From NCBI GenBank assembly GCA_002900555.1, contig MUGD01000016.1, forward strand, positions 1-33,185: 33,185 nucleotides of DNA, written 5' to 3'. A model generated the notes under the pieces. The model was given only the letters and a program-made list of their open reading frames with translations, did not search any database and was not told where the DNA came from. A program made the position numbers and the translations under genes. Shown here piece by piece: positions 15,902-29,259 of this stretch. Within the stretch, counting starts at the first letter, position 1. Each line of letters starts with the position of its first letter. This DNA comes from Thermoplasmata archaeon M9B2D (GTDB lineage: Archaea > Thermoplasmatota > E2 > DHVEG-1).

Positions 15902-16483
15902 ATGAAAGAAACAGATTCTCTTATTAAAAAAGCATTGAAATTCAAAGAGAGTGGACTGACGGATTATGAGATCGCAGAAGAACTCAACGTGTCAAAAGAG
16001 ACAGCAGCCTGGCTTCTTACCCGCGGAAAGGAAAAAAAACCGGAAGGTGAACTGAAGGTTGGTTGGCGCTCCATTGGTGTCTCACCATCAAGAATCGGGT
16101 CTATCTCCTATGCGTTATCTGATATTATACTTGAGGAAGTGGAAAAAAAGGAAATGGATCTTGACGTGGTTGTTGGTATTGCGATTAATGGGATTCCTTT
16201 TGCGTTGTACGTTGCAGAGGAATTAGGTCTTGATTTTGCGGTCTTCCGACCACATCATGAAAAAACAGGTGCGTTCTGCTCGAACTATGCGACCATAGCT
16301 AATAAAAAAGTGGTTCTGATTGATGATGTTATCGGATCTGGTGACACCTTGAAAAGCGCAATTAAAGCAGTCAAAGCCGAGAAAGGGATCCCTGTCTTAT
16401 GCGTCTGTGTGTTAAATAAACGATCCATGAACGATGTCGGTGGCGTGCCACTTCGCTCGTTGATTCGGGCACGAGCCATCTAA
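15902..16483 (+). CDS. gfcR: GfcR-type regulator: helix-turn-helix plus orotate phosphoribosyltransferase-like domain
   Basis: 193 residues. The N-terminus (about 1-45) holds a helix-turn-helix (LTDYEIAEELNVSKETAAWLL); the remainder is a type I phosphoribosyltransferase fold with the PRPP-loop VVLIDDVIGSGDT (about 138-150). Proteins of this build are annotated as orotate phosphoribosyltransferase-like; the Haloferax member GfcR activates sugar-degradation genes. Whether this one regulates sugar or nucleotide metabolism cannot be told from sequence. The presence of gap and pgk a few kilobases downstream fits a glycolytic role but is only suggestive. It lies 26 bases upstream of lysS in the same direction. 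A TATA-like CTAAATATC lies near 15859. Confidence 0.88.
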   Translation: MKETDSLIKKALKFKESGLTDYEIAEELNVSKETAAWLLTRGKEKKPEGELKVGWRSIGVSPSRIGSISYALSDIILEEVEKKEMDLDVVVGIAINGIPFALYVAEELGLDFAVFRPHHEKTGAFCSNYATIANKKVVLIDDVIGSGDTLKSAIKAVKAEKGIPVLCVCVLNKRSMNDVGGVPLRSLIRARAI

Positions 16484-16509
16484 CATCATCATCACTAGGG
16501 GATTTCCTG

Positions 16510-18060
16510 ATGCATTGGGCAGATGTTTTAGCTGAAGAACTATTGAAAAAGCAGACAAAGCATGTATTAGCGACAGGCATCACCCCTTCAGGTCCGATTC
16601 ACATTGGAAACATGCGGGAGATCCTTACCACGGATGCAGTGTATCGTTGTCTCGTGGAAAAAGGTGGCGATGCAGAGTTCATCTATATCTGTGATGATTA
16701 CGATCCGCTCCGAAAGGTGTACCCATTTCTACCTTCATCCTACGAGCAGTATATCGGCAAGCCTCTTTCGGAGATTCCATGCCCCTGCAGCAGCCATAAA
16801 AGCTATGCAGAACACTATCTTGTCTCATTCTTAGGGTCGTTACATACGATTGGGGTCAACCCGCGCGTTTATCGCGCAAGTGAGATGTATTACAAAGGCG
16901 AGTATACAGAGTCTATCCAAATCGCACTTGAGAACACCACAAAAATCAGAAACATCCTTGAGTCGCTCTCTGGGAGAAAGATGCCGAAAGACTGGCTGCC
17001 CTACAACGTCAAATGTGAAACCTGCGGTCGGCTTTCCACTACCCATCCGAGCATGTATGAATATCCCATGGTCGAGTACACCTGTGACTGTGGGCATAGC
17101 GGTGAGGTAGACATCCGGAAAGGTGGACAAGGGAAACTTCCCTGGCGGGTGGACTGGCCTGCACGCTGGAGGATGCTTGACGTCACCTTTGAGCCATGCG
17201 GCAAGGACCATGCAACGGTCGGAGGCACCAGGGAAACCGGTGCGAAGATATCAGAGGAGGTCTACCACTATCCCCATCCAGGTTTACTGGTCTATGAGTT
17301 CATCCTGTTGAAAGGGATGGGTGCGATGCACAGCTCCAAGGGAACCGCCGTAAGCGGTGAGGAGATGCTGCAGATGACACCCCCGGAGGTCCTACGCTTT
17401 TTGATTATGAGAAACCAACCAAATAGACATATCGTCTTTGACTCTGGTCTTGGGTTACTGACCTTAGTTGATGAATACGACAAGGAAGAAGAAGTCTATT
17501 TCGGCAAAGAAGAAGAAGCCAAAGGGATGAAGGAATACAAAAAAATCTATGAGCTCTCACAACCCTACCATATCCCGCAGACCATGCCACTTCACCTCCC
17601 CTATCGCCATCTGGTGACAGTCAACCAGATTGGAAAAACATGGGATGCGGTAAAAGAGATTTTGATACGAACCGGGCAGATCCCAAAGAAACTAAAAAAG
17701 CAAGACGAAGGCCATCTCAGGCAACGAGCAGAGCATGTACGATATTGGCTTACTACCTTTGCTCCTGACGATGTCAAGTTTGAGGTAAAAGAGGAACTCC
17801 CGGATATTACCCTTACAAAAGAACAACACACGATTCTGTCCCTGTTCAAGAAAAAAATACCGGATCTCTCCTGGGAACCTGAGACGATTCATAAAACAAT
17901 CTATCAGATTTCAGAGGAAAACAAGATCCCTATTAAAATCGCCTTTAGCGCAATCTATACGATCCTCCTTGGACAGGAGAAAGGCCCACGTGCCGGTTTC
18001 TTTTTGTCAAACCTCCCGAAGCAGTTTGTCCTAAACCGTGTGACAGAAGCAATTAAATAA
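16510..18060 (+). CDS. lysS: Lysyl-tRNA synthetase, class I
   Basis: 516 residues. Attaches lysine to tRNA-Lys in the cytoplasm. Class I signatures are clear: the HIGH-type motif PSGPIHIGN (about 26-34) and the KMSKS-type motif MHSSKGT. A zinc-binding insert is visible between them (CETCG ... CDCG). Class I LysRS is the usual archaeal form and is about this length. The ATG follows TAGGGGATTTCCTG. The gene sits between gfcR (26 bases) and the methylthiotransferase gene (25 bases), all in one direction, so the three are probably co-transcribed. Confidence 0.96.
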   Translation: MHWADVLAEELLKKQTKHVLATGITPSGPIHIGNMREILTTDAVYRCLVEKGGDAEFIYICDDYDPLRKVYPFLPSSYEQYIGKPLSEIPCPCSSHKSYAEHYLVSFLGSLHTIGVNPRVYRASEMYYKGEYTESIQIALENTTKIRNILESLSGRKMPKDWLPYNVKCETCGRLSTTHPSMYEYPMVEYTCDCGHSGEVDIRKGGQGKLPWRVDWPARWRMLDVTFEPCGKDHATVGGTRETGAKISEEVYHYPHPGLLVYEFILLKGMGAMHSSKGTAVSGEEMLQMTPPEVLRFLIMRNQPNRHIVFDSGLGLLTLVDEYDKEEEVYFGKEEEAKGMKEYKKIYELSQPYHIPQTMPLHLPYRHLVTVNQIGKTWDAVKEILIRTGQIPKKLKKQDEGHLRQRAEHVRYWLTTFAPDDVKFEVKEELPDITLTKEQHTILSLFKKKIPDLSWEPETIHKTIYQISEENKIPIKIAFSAIYTILLGQEKGPRAGFFLSNLPKQFVLNRVTEAIK

Positions 18061-18085
18061 GGCTGCCGGTCTTTGCTTATCTATC

Positions 18086-20415
<2,330 letters not shown>

Positions 20416-20524
20416 CGACACCAATCATAACGGATTTTGGCATTTTTTTCCTTTATTTATAAACAACAAAACTATATCTTTAAATAAAAACACCTGATAT
20501 CGGTTCTCAGAGGAGGTTTATGAC

Positions 20525-21763
20525 ATGAAAGACTATAACACGTTAGATGATTTTAATGTTGAAAACAAAACCATTTTACTACGCGTAGATTTCAACATGC
20601 CGCTGGATAAAAAAACACTCATGATTACAGATGATACACGAATCAGACTTGCGCTGCCAACTATCAAAGAGCTTGTCAGCAAGAACGCAAAGACAGTGAT
20701 TCTTGCACATCAAGGAAAACAGGGAAGCTGGGATTTTATCTCACTGGAAAAACATGCAGAGACGCTGCAAAAACTCCTTGGAAAACCGGTCAAATTTGTT
20801 GATGATATTTATGGTGAAAAGGCAAAAACAGCGATAAAAGAAATGAGACCTGGAGACGTTGTTTTCCTTGATAACGTCAGAAGATACCCGGCGGAAACCG
20901 AGAAGAAAAAACCACAGGAACACGCCCAATCCGATTTAGTACAACAGCTTGCTCCGCTTGCTGACTACTTTGTCAATGACGCGTTTGCTGCGGCACATCG
21001 ACCACAATGTTCATTGACTGGTTTTACCGCGGTGCTTCCCTCAGCAGCGGGTCGACTTATGGAAAAAGAACTTTCCTCACTTGAAAAAATTGTAAGCAAC
21101 CCTGAAAAACCAAGTGTATTTCTGTTTGGAGGAGCGAAATTTGCTGACAGTATTGTTACCATTGATCGGCTCTTGACAAATAAGACCGCTGATTATGTCC
21201 TTCTCACAGGACTGACGGCGAATGCATTTTTAAAAGCTAAAGGTGAAAACCTTGGTGTGAAAAACGAACAGGCATTTGGTGAAGAGGGTACACCAGAGGT
21301 TTTTTCTAAAATACAAGCTGTCTATCAAAAGTTCCAAAACCAAATCCATCTTCCCGTTGATTTTGCGATTGAGGAAAACGGAAAGCGCAAGGAAATATCC
21401 GTAAACGAGTTACCTGTGGACAACAACCTTTTCGACATCGGGGAACAGACGATTCAAAACTACATAAGAATATTACAGACTGCAAAGACGATTTTTATCT
21501 CTGGACCGTGTGGGGTGTTTGAGAATCCTTTGTTTAGAAAAGGAACCGAGGAGGTATTCAAATGCATCAGTCAATCCAATGCGTTTTCTATCGCAGGTGG
21601 CGGACATACCGTCGCTGCGATTGAACAGATGAAACTACGTCAGAAGATCTCCCATATCAGCACGGGTGGGGGTGCATTAGAGAAATTTATGATGGGAGAG
21701 AAACTTGCTGTAGTTGAAGCACTCAAGGCAGCAAAACAACGTCAGCTTATCCAAGTGAAATAA
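20525..21763 (+). CDS. pgk: Phosphoglycerate kinase
   Basis: 412 residues. Transfers phosphate between 1,3-bisphosphoglycerate and ADP. Signatures: LLRVDFNMPLD (about 20-30), DDTRIRLALPTI, HQGKQG (the archaeal form of the substrate-binding HLGRP), FLFGGAKFADS, and the nucleotide-binding region ISGPCGVFE and AGGGHTVAAIE. Length is normal for archaeal enzymes. A strong ribosome site, GAGGAGG, lies about 9 bases before the ATG. A separate TATA-like element (TTTATTTATAAA, about 20451-20462) suggests its own transcript as well as coupling with gap. A short T-rich stretch follows the stop codon. Confidence 0.97.
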   Translation: MKDYNTLDDFNVENKTILLRVDFNMPLDKKTLMITDDTRIRLALPTIKELVSKNAKTVILAHQGKQGSWDFISLEKHAETLQKLLGKPVKFVDDIYGEKAKTAIKEMRPGDVVFLDNVRRYPAETEKKKPQEHAQSDLVQQLAPLADYFVNDAFAAAHRPQCSLTGFTAVLPSAAGRLMEKELSSLEKIVSNPEKPSVFLFGGAKFADSIVTIDRLLTNKTADYVLLTGLTANAFLKAKGENLGVKNEQAFGEEGTPEVFSKIQAVYQKFQNQIHLPVDFAIEENGKRKEISVNELPVDNNLFDIGEQTIQNYIRILQTAKTIFISGPCGVFENPLFRKGTEEVFKCISQSNAFSIAGGGHTVAAIEQMKLRQKISHISTGGGALEKFMMGEKLAVVEALKAAKQRQLIQVK

Positions 21764-21819
21764 AAAACATCAAAGCAAACAATCAAATACTCTTTCTTTT
21801 TTATCCTTTTTCCAAAGAA

Positions 21820-21891
21820 GGGCTGATAGATCAGCGGAAGATCGCCGCCTTCGCAAGGCGGAGGCCGCGGGTTCAAATCCCGCTCAGTCCA
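21820..21891 (+). tRNA. tRNA-Ala (anticodon CGC)
   Basis: 72 bases, no encoded CCA. The seven-base acceptor stem GGGCTGA/TCAGTCC contains the G3:U70 pair that defines alanine tRNA. The anticodon stem CCGCC/GGCGG encloses TTCGCAA, anticodon CGC. The T arm contains GGTTCAAATCC. It stands alone between pgk and the rRNA operon, transcribed in the same direction. Confidence 0.96.
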
Positions 21892-22232
21892 TACTCTGTT
21901 ATTAGGGAAAATCATAATACATGATTTTTTTAATGGACATGGTTTTACGTTTTATACAAAGGATCGTATCGTCGCACAGAATTTCTGCGAACGGTTCTAT
22001 TAGTGTGTTAAGTTGTATATCTCTAATTTTGCACTTTTAGAAAGCCTCCTTTTTGTAAGAAACCAGATGTTACGTAATCCAAATCTAAAACAGCAAATCC
22101 ATTTCCTCTAAACCGTTCTTATTGCAATAAACGACTGTTTTGATTACACTTTTACCTCACTGAATGTCTCGTGGCAACACGTCTCACTATTTAAATCTTC
22201 GTGTTTTGGAAGCGCAAAAAATATATGTAAGA
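21892..22232. other. Intergenic region upstream of the rRNA operon
   Basis: About 340 AT-rich bases. No complete gene is supportable. On the minus strand two short open segments of protein-like composition (about 30 and 43 codons, roughly 22030-22125 and 21909-22037) lie in different frames and lack convincing starts; they could be remnants of a decayed gene or chance. The right end carries the rRNA promoter. Confidence 0.35.
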
Positions 22233-22240
22233 TTTATATA
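22233..22240 (+). promoter_or_regulatory. Probable TATA box of the rRNA operon
   Basis: TTTATATA with purine/AT-rich flanks (GTAAGATTTATATATGATAA region). Transcription would begin near 22262, about 245 bases before mature 16S. A GAGGTTA/TAACCTC inverted repeat at 22258-22281 falls at the expected start. Confidence 0.55.
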
Positions 22241-22261
22241 TGATAATTATATACCGTGAGG

Positions 22262-22506
22262 TTACCTCGAACAATAACCTCATAAATATACAGTCCCGGA
22301 TCATTCCGGTCGGCCTATGAGACTATGTCATTGCGACATTCGATGAATGGGCCATCTCAGATTTGGGCGACAGAATGGATGTGGAGGTTCAAGAAAATCA
22401 AGACGCTCTGAGGTAGACGTCTTGCGCACTCTTGAATCTGACGATCGACGTGTTGGTGATATTTAATTCACCCACCAATTCATAATAACTAATAATAGTG
22501 TGCCAG
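22262..22506 (+). other. Pre-16S leader with structured RNA and processing stem
   Basis: The leader can fold into several hairpins, among them CAAGACG/CGTCTTG at about 22399-22430. Its 3' part pairs with the 16S trailer: GATCGACGTG at 22443-22452 with CACGTCGATC at 24764-24773, and TTAATTCACCCA at 22463-22474 with TGGGTGAATTAA at 24742-24753, separated by ten-base internal loops on both sides. This is the long helix with bulges cut by the archaeal splicing endonuclease to release pre-16S. Confidence 0.75.
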
Positions 22507-23212
22507 ATTCTGGTTGATCCTGCCAGAGGTCACTGCTATTGGGATTCGACTAAGCCATGCGAGTCGTGAGGGTTCGGCCCTCGGCAAACGGCTCAGTAAC
22601 ACGTAGATAATTTGCCCTTAGGTGGAGGATACCCTCGGGAAACTGAGAATAATACTCCATAGATTTAGAATGCTGGAATGCTTTTAAATTGAAAGATTTA
22701 TCGCCTAAGGATAAGTCTGCGGACTATCAGGTCGTAGTTAGGGTAAATACCTGACTAGCCTACGACGGATACGGGCTGTGAGAGCATTAGCCCGGAGATG
22801 ATATCTGAGACACGATATCAGGCCCTACGGGGCGCAGCAGGCGCGAAAACTTCGCACTGTGCGAAAGCACGACGAGGGAATCCCAAGTGCTGGCTCGTAA
22901 GAGTCAGCTGTTTCTTTGTCTAAAAAACAGAGAGAGTAAGAGCTGGGTAAGACGGGTGCCAGCCGCCGCGGTAATACCTGCAGCTCAAGTGGTGGCCGCT
23001 ATTATTGGGCCTAAAACGTCCGTAGCCGGTTCTATAAATGCCTGGGTAAATCGTACGGCTTAACCGTACGAATTCCGGGTAGACTGTTTAACTTGGGACC
23101 GGGAGAGGCTAGAGGTACTCCTGGGGTAGAGGTGAAATTCTGTAATCCTAGGGGGACCACCAGTGGCGAAGGCGTCTAGCTAGAACGGGTCTGACGGTGA
23201 GGGACGAAGCCC

Positions 23213-23248
<36 letters not shown>

Positions 23249-23325
23249 GGGTGTAAACGCTGCTCGCTTGATGTTAGTCGGGCTCCGAGCCCAACTAGTG
23301 TCGGAGAGAAGTTGTTAAGCGAGCT

Positions 23326-23380
<55 letters not shown>

Positions 23381-23933
23381 GCAACGGGTGGAGCGTGCGG
23401 TTTAATTGGATTCAACGCCGGAAAACTCACCGGGGGCGACGGTTATATGAAGGCCAGGCTGATGACCTTGCCTGATTTTCCGAGAGGTGGTGCATGGCCG
23501 TCGTCAGTTCGTACCGTGAGGCGTTCTGTTAAGTCAGACAACGAACGAGACCCTCATCTTTAGTTGCAACTGGTAAGTTCGCTTACTAGGCACACTAGAG
23601 AAACCGCTGGCGATAAGTCAGAGGAAGGCGAGGGCAACGGTAGGTCAGTATGCCCTGAATCCCCCGGGCTACACGCGCGCTACAAAGGCTAGGACAATGG
23701 GTTTCGACACCGAAAGGTGAAGGTAATCCCGAAACCTAGTCATAGTTCGGATTGAGGGTTGTAACTCACCCTCATGAAGTTGGAATCCGTAGTAATCGCG
23801 GATCAACATTCCGCGGTGAATATGCCCCTGCTCCTTGCACACACCGCCCGTCAAGCCATGCGAATTGGGTCTGAGTGAGGATACAGCTTGTTGCTGCGTT
23901 CGAACTTAGGCTTAGTGAGCGGGGCTAAGTCGT

Positions 23934-24685
23934 AAGCACGTTGCGACCCTAAAGAAGCAATTCTTTAGGAAAAACTCGGCTATATGCTGGAAACACCGAA
24001 GGATCCATGAATACTTTCATTTATCCTCATTAAAGGGATAAAAAGAAAAGTGACAATTTCATGGTGCGGTCAATCAGCAGGGAAGTCACGATGTGACCCC
24101 TCAGAGACTACACGCCGAGCTCCAAACGGGTTGACGGACATGAGTAAACCATATTTACTTGGTGTGATGCATGATTCAACAGAACGAAGAACCACCTACA
24201 GAATTTCATCGAAGCAGAAAAGCTATGTAGAACTTCTCGCAAAGATGATTAAAAATTCTGGTCATAATGCGTGGATATACCGCGAGGGTAGACATCGCAA
24301 TATGTATATCGTTGAATTCTCAAAAACACTGATGAAGAATGTTGCGATTAAGACAAAGAAAGATAAAATCGATTACATACGCGGGTATTTCGACGCTGAG
24401 GGGAGTGTCCCACATTCTCCAAAGACAAGATTTTACATCTACTTTGCGTAAAAAAACAAAGAAGATCTATTGCAAGTTCAGCGATATCTTAATGATATTG
24501 GGATACTAACAGGGAAAATACACAATCCAAGCCAGAAAGTAGATCCTGATTATTGGCGGTTCTTTATTCGCTGTCAATCATATCATGCATTCATCGAAAA
24601 AATTGACTCATGGCATCCAATAAAATGTCAACTCTTAAGGATGATGATATAGTCCATGCCTCATGGCGACATGGGGAACTACATG
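23934..24685 (+). mobile_element. Group I self-splicing intron in 16S rRNA at position 1498
   Basis: 752 bases that interrupt GTCGT|AACAAGG. The guide sequence GTTGCGAC (23940-23947) pairs with both exons: GCGAC with 5' exon GTCGT, giving the required U-G wobble at the splice site (P1), and GTT with 3' exon AAC (P10). The intron ends in G (24685). Core helices visible: P2 23948-23969 (nine pairs, GCAA loop); P3 CTCGGC 23975-23980 with GCCGAG 24114-24119; P4 TGCTG 23985-23989 with CAGCA 24075-24079; P5 ACCG/CGGT, extended by CCATGAA 24005-24011 with TTCATGG 24058-24064; P6 GTCAC/GTGAC 24085-24097; P7 GACTA 24106-24110 with TAGTC 24650-24654; P8 GTTGAC 24130-24135 with GTCAAC 24627-24632. P8 holds an endonuclease gene. 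This is not an archaeal bulge-helix-bulge intron. Confidence 0.92.
24140..24652 (+). pseudogene. LAGLIDADG homing endonuclease of the 16S intron, broken by an in-frame TAA
   Basis: From the ATG at 24140 the frame reads 103 codons, meets TAA at 24449-24451, and continues open in the same frame for 66 further codons to TAG at 24650. The two LAGLIDADG-type motifs are PYLLGVMHDST (about residues 4-14) and YIRGYFDAEGS (about 83-93). After the stop, KNKEDLLQVQRYL and DPDYWRFFI continue the expected C-terminal half. A single C-to-T change (CAA to TAA) would explain the break. Intact enzymes cut the intronless 16S allele to spread the intron. The final TAG lies within the P7 strand, as is common for intron-encoded endonucleases. 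The frame is open upstream to 24050, but that would include intron core. Readthrough, or a sequencing error, cannot be excluded. Confidence 0.85.
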
Positions 24686-24741
24686 AACAAGGTATCCGTA
24701 GGGGAACCTGCGGATGGATCACCTCCTACGATAAAGAATGA

Positions 24742-24773
24742 TGGGTGAATTAAACACTATAATCACGTCGATC
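24742..24773 (+). other. 3' half of the 16S processing stem
   Basis: TGGGTGAATTAA and CACGTCGATC pair with the leader segments at 22463-22474 and 22443-22452, forming a two-helix stem with an internal loop. This is the trailer side of the pre-16S excision structure. Confidence 0.75.
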
Positions 24774-24832
24774 AAAAAGTATATTAAGGTTAATCGAATT
24801 TCCTCGGTCCTTACCCGCATCATCTTGTGTAG

Positions 24833-24904
24833 GGGCCGGTAGATCAGCGGAAGATCGCCTGCTTTGCAAGCAGGAGGCCATGGGTTCAAATCCCATCCGG
24901 TCCA
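24833..24904 (+). tRNA. tRNA-Ala (anticodon TGC) in the 16S-23S spacer
   Basis: 72 bases, no encoded CCA. Acceptor stem GGGCCGG/CCGGTCC has the alanine-specific G3:U70 pair. The anticodon stem CCTGC/GCAGG encloses TTTGCAA, anticodon TGC. A tRNA-Ala in this spacer is common in Euryarchaeota. The D-arm region is nearly identical to the tRNA-Ala(CGC) at 21820. Confidence 0.97.
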
Positions 24905-24922
24905 TTCCGATTTTCCAAAACG

Positions 24923-25046
24923 CCACCTAGTTTGACGATAAATTAGGTGGTAAGGACGTAGACCCATATCTTCGCAGAATTGGGTTGATGATCGTCCCAT
25001 TGCGAATTACAGGCAATGGATTGCATACGCAACCTGGACGTAAATT

Positions 25047-25053
<7 letters not shown>
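24923..25053 (+). other. Pre-23S leader with hairpins and processing stem
   Basis: CCACCTA (24923-24929) and TAGGTGG (24944-24950) form a hairpin; CCATTGC/GCAATGG forms another near 24998-25020. CGCAACCTG (25028-25036) pairs with CAGGTTGCG (27978-27986) and ATTGAGCCAG (25044-25053) with CTGGCTCAAT (27961-27970), with seven-base loops on both strands, matching the archaeal pre-23S bulge-helix-bulge stem. Confidence 0.75.
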
Positions 25054-27968
<2,915 letters not shown>

Positions 27969-28010
27969 ATCGTTAAACAGGTTGCGGATAATATTCATAC
28001 GAAATAATCA

Positions 28011-28133
28011 GGGTAACGGTGGTTTGACGGTCAAAGTGGCAGGGAAACACCCGGTCTCATCTCGAACCCGGCAGTTAAGCCTGCCTACGTACTCTTCGGT
28101 ACTTTGGTGCGAGAGCCCACGGGAAGATTACCC
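28011..28133 (+). rRNA. rrf: 5S ribosomal RNA with an apparent insertion near helix I
   Basis: The core GGCAGGGAAACACCCGG, CTCGAACCCGGCAGTTAAGCC and the TCTTC/GAAGA arm identify 5S. Ends are set by pairing GGGTAA (28011-28016) with TTACCC (28128-28133) as helix I. Between helix I and loop A the sequence reads ACGGT-GGTTTG-ACGGT where other archaeal 5S RNAs that I recall have one ACGG(T), so 11 extra bases seem present. A start at about 28023 cannot be ruled out, but then no partner for helix I is found. It is the last gene of the operon, about 40 bases after 23S. Confidence 0.9.
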
Positions 28134-28140
28134 TCGCAAG

Positions 28141-28234
28141 AGGGCTGGGACTTCTAGACTAGGTGGAGAGCCTTGTTTGATTCCTTCGGGAGTCTTATGA
28201 GGTAAGCTCCACTGCTTGAAATCTAGGAGCCCCT
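28141..28234 (+). ncRNA. Long rod-like hairpin directly after 5S, identity unknown
   Basis: Nested helices pair around a TTCG tetraloop (28185-28188): ATTCC/GGAGT (28180-28193), GCCTTGT/ATGAGGT (28170-28203), GGTGGAG/CTCCACT (28162-28168 with 28207-28213), CTAGA/TCTAG (28154-28158 with 28222-28226) and GGGCT/AGCCC (28142-28146 with 28228-28232). Two internal loops are asymmetric (7 by 1 and 3 by 8 bases). It starts eight bases after 5S and is probably part of the same transcript. I do not recognise it as SRP RNA, RNase P RNA or a tRNA. A guide RNA, a processing element or an operon-end structure are all possible. Confidence 0.4.
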
Positions 28235-28510
28235 GGTACGCTGTCAAATCACCCTTACAATTTCAACAGAGGAATCATCGTATTTATCTGATTAGAAAAA
28301 AACATCCAAATTTTTTTTCAAAGATTTTTACATTCGTGTTATAACTGTATATTTATTGATAATAAATTAATTTTTTTTCAATCTTATTATCCTTTTGTCG
28401 CGAGTAGATATTTTTCTATAGAACCTGCATATGCAACTGATACTGTATCTGCAAACAAGCTATTTAAGGAAAAAATTTATTGTTAGTGACTAGCACTCTC
28501 TAAAGTTGTT
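28235..28510. other. AT-rich intergenic region with rRNA operon terminators
   Basis: Two runs of eight T residues (28311-28318 and 28371-28378) are good candidates for the operon terminator. No coding sequence is seen. The right end leads into the archaellin promoter. Confidence 0.5.
28311..28318 (+). terminator. Candidate rRNA operon terminator (T8)
   Basis: Eight T residues about 180 bases after 5S, with a second T8 at 28371-28378. Tandem oligo-T runs are typical of strong archaeal termination. Confidence 0.5.
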
Positions 28511-28527
28511 CGTTTTTATACAACAAC
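28505..28527 (+). promoter_or_regulatory. Archaellin promoter: TATA box inside an inverted repeat
   Basis: A TATA-like TTTTTATA (28513-28520) is flanked by GTTGT and ACAAC (an inverted repeat at 28505-28527). Transcription would begin near 28545, just before the AGGAGGG ribosome site. The symmetry around the TATA box suggests a regulator site, by inference. Confidence 0.5.
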
Positions 28528-28568
28528 AATAGGAAGAAATTAAACAATACAGGAGGGATGTGAACAAA

Positions 28569-29243
28569 ATGGGAAACATCATAAAAAAACTAAAAACTGA
28601 TGATATCGGTGATATGGGTATCGGTGCGATGATTGTTTTTATCGCGATGGTTCTTGTTGCCGGTATCGCAGCGTCCGTCTTAATTCAGACGGCAAACAGG
28701 CTGGAGATACAAGCGATGCAGACGGGCCAAGAAACTATTGGAGAAGTTTCGACTGGTCTTGCAGTTACTGAAATATCAGGGTACAAAAATGAGACTTCCA
28801 CAAACCTTACTCTTATAGGAATTACAATTCAACCAAGATCAGGGTCATTTAGCATCGATTTAAATCAAACATATGTAGAAATATCAGACTCCAATAAGAA
28901 AGTAATTTTACGGTATGACTATGCCGCTCCCGTCTTTGTTTTACAGGAAGATATTGATGGAAATCTTTTTGATCCTGCCCATTACCCGCTGGACGGCAAT
29001 ACCTTTGGAATCATCGTCCTAGAGGATCCACGCGGTTCATTATCTGCAACGTATCCTGTTATTAAAAAGGGCGCCAAGGTGATGATAACAATTAATGTTG
29101 GAGAGATATTTGGTGTTGATGGCCTTGAAACAAGGAAGGATATCTGGGGCATGATACAACCAGAAGAGGGAGCCGCTGGTGTCTTTGCATTCACCAGTCC
29201 AGCATCATATCCCACATCAAAGAATGTATTTATTCTTTACTAG
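28569..29243 (+). CDS. arlB: Archaellin 1
   Basis: 224 residues from the ATG at 28569; AGGAGGG lies 11 bases upstream, the same spacing as in the next archaellin gene, whereas the in-frame GTG at 28560 would leave two bases. The class III signal peptide KTDDIGDMG is cut before [20 protein letters not shown], the hydrophobic helix that forms the filament core. The C-terminal two thirds form the outer beta domain, with Asn-X-Ser/Thr sites (NET, NLT, NQT) that may be glycosylated. Archaellin is the building block of the archaellum, the archaeal swimming motor filament. It lies 16 bases upstream of archaellin 2 and is probably co-transcribed. Confidence 0.93.
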   Translation: MGNIIKKLKTDDIGDMGIGAMIVFIAMVLVAGIAASVLIQTANRLEIQAMQTGQETIGEVSTGLAVTEISGYKNETSTNLTLIGITIQPRSGSFSIDLNQTYVEISDSNKKVILRYDYAAPVFVLQEDIDGNLFDPAHYPLDGNTFGIIVLEDPRGSLSATYPVIKKGAKVMITINVGEIFGVDGLETRKDIWGMIQPEEGAAGVFAFTSPASYPTSKNVFILY

Positions 29244-29259
29244 AGGAGGATGAAACAAG

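Noticed and set aside
21909..22125. Possible decayed minus-strand gene before the rRNA operon
   Set aside because: Two short protein-like segments in different frames without starts; they cannot be distinguished from chance in AT-rich DNA.
24050..24139. Upstream start of the intron endonuclease frame at 24050
   Set aside because: This stretch is the ribozyme core (P4, P6, P7); the ATG at 24140, just after P8 begins, directly precedes the first LAGLIDADG motif.
23934..24685. Interpretation of the 16S insertion as a bulge-helix-bulge archaeal intron
   Set aside because: The guide sequence, terminal G and P3-P8 pairings fit a group I intron, and I found no bulge-helix-bulge pairing at the exon junctions.
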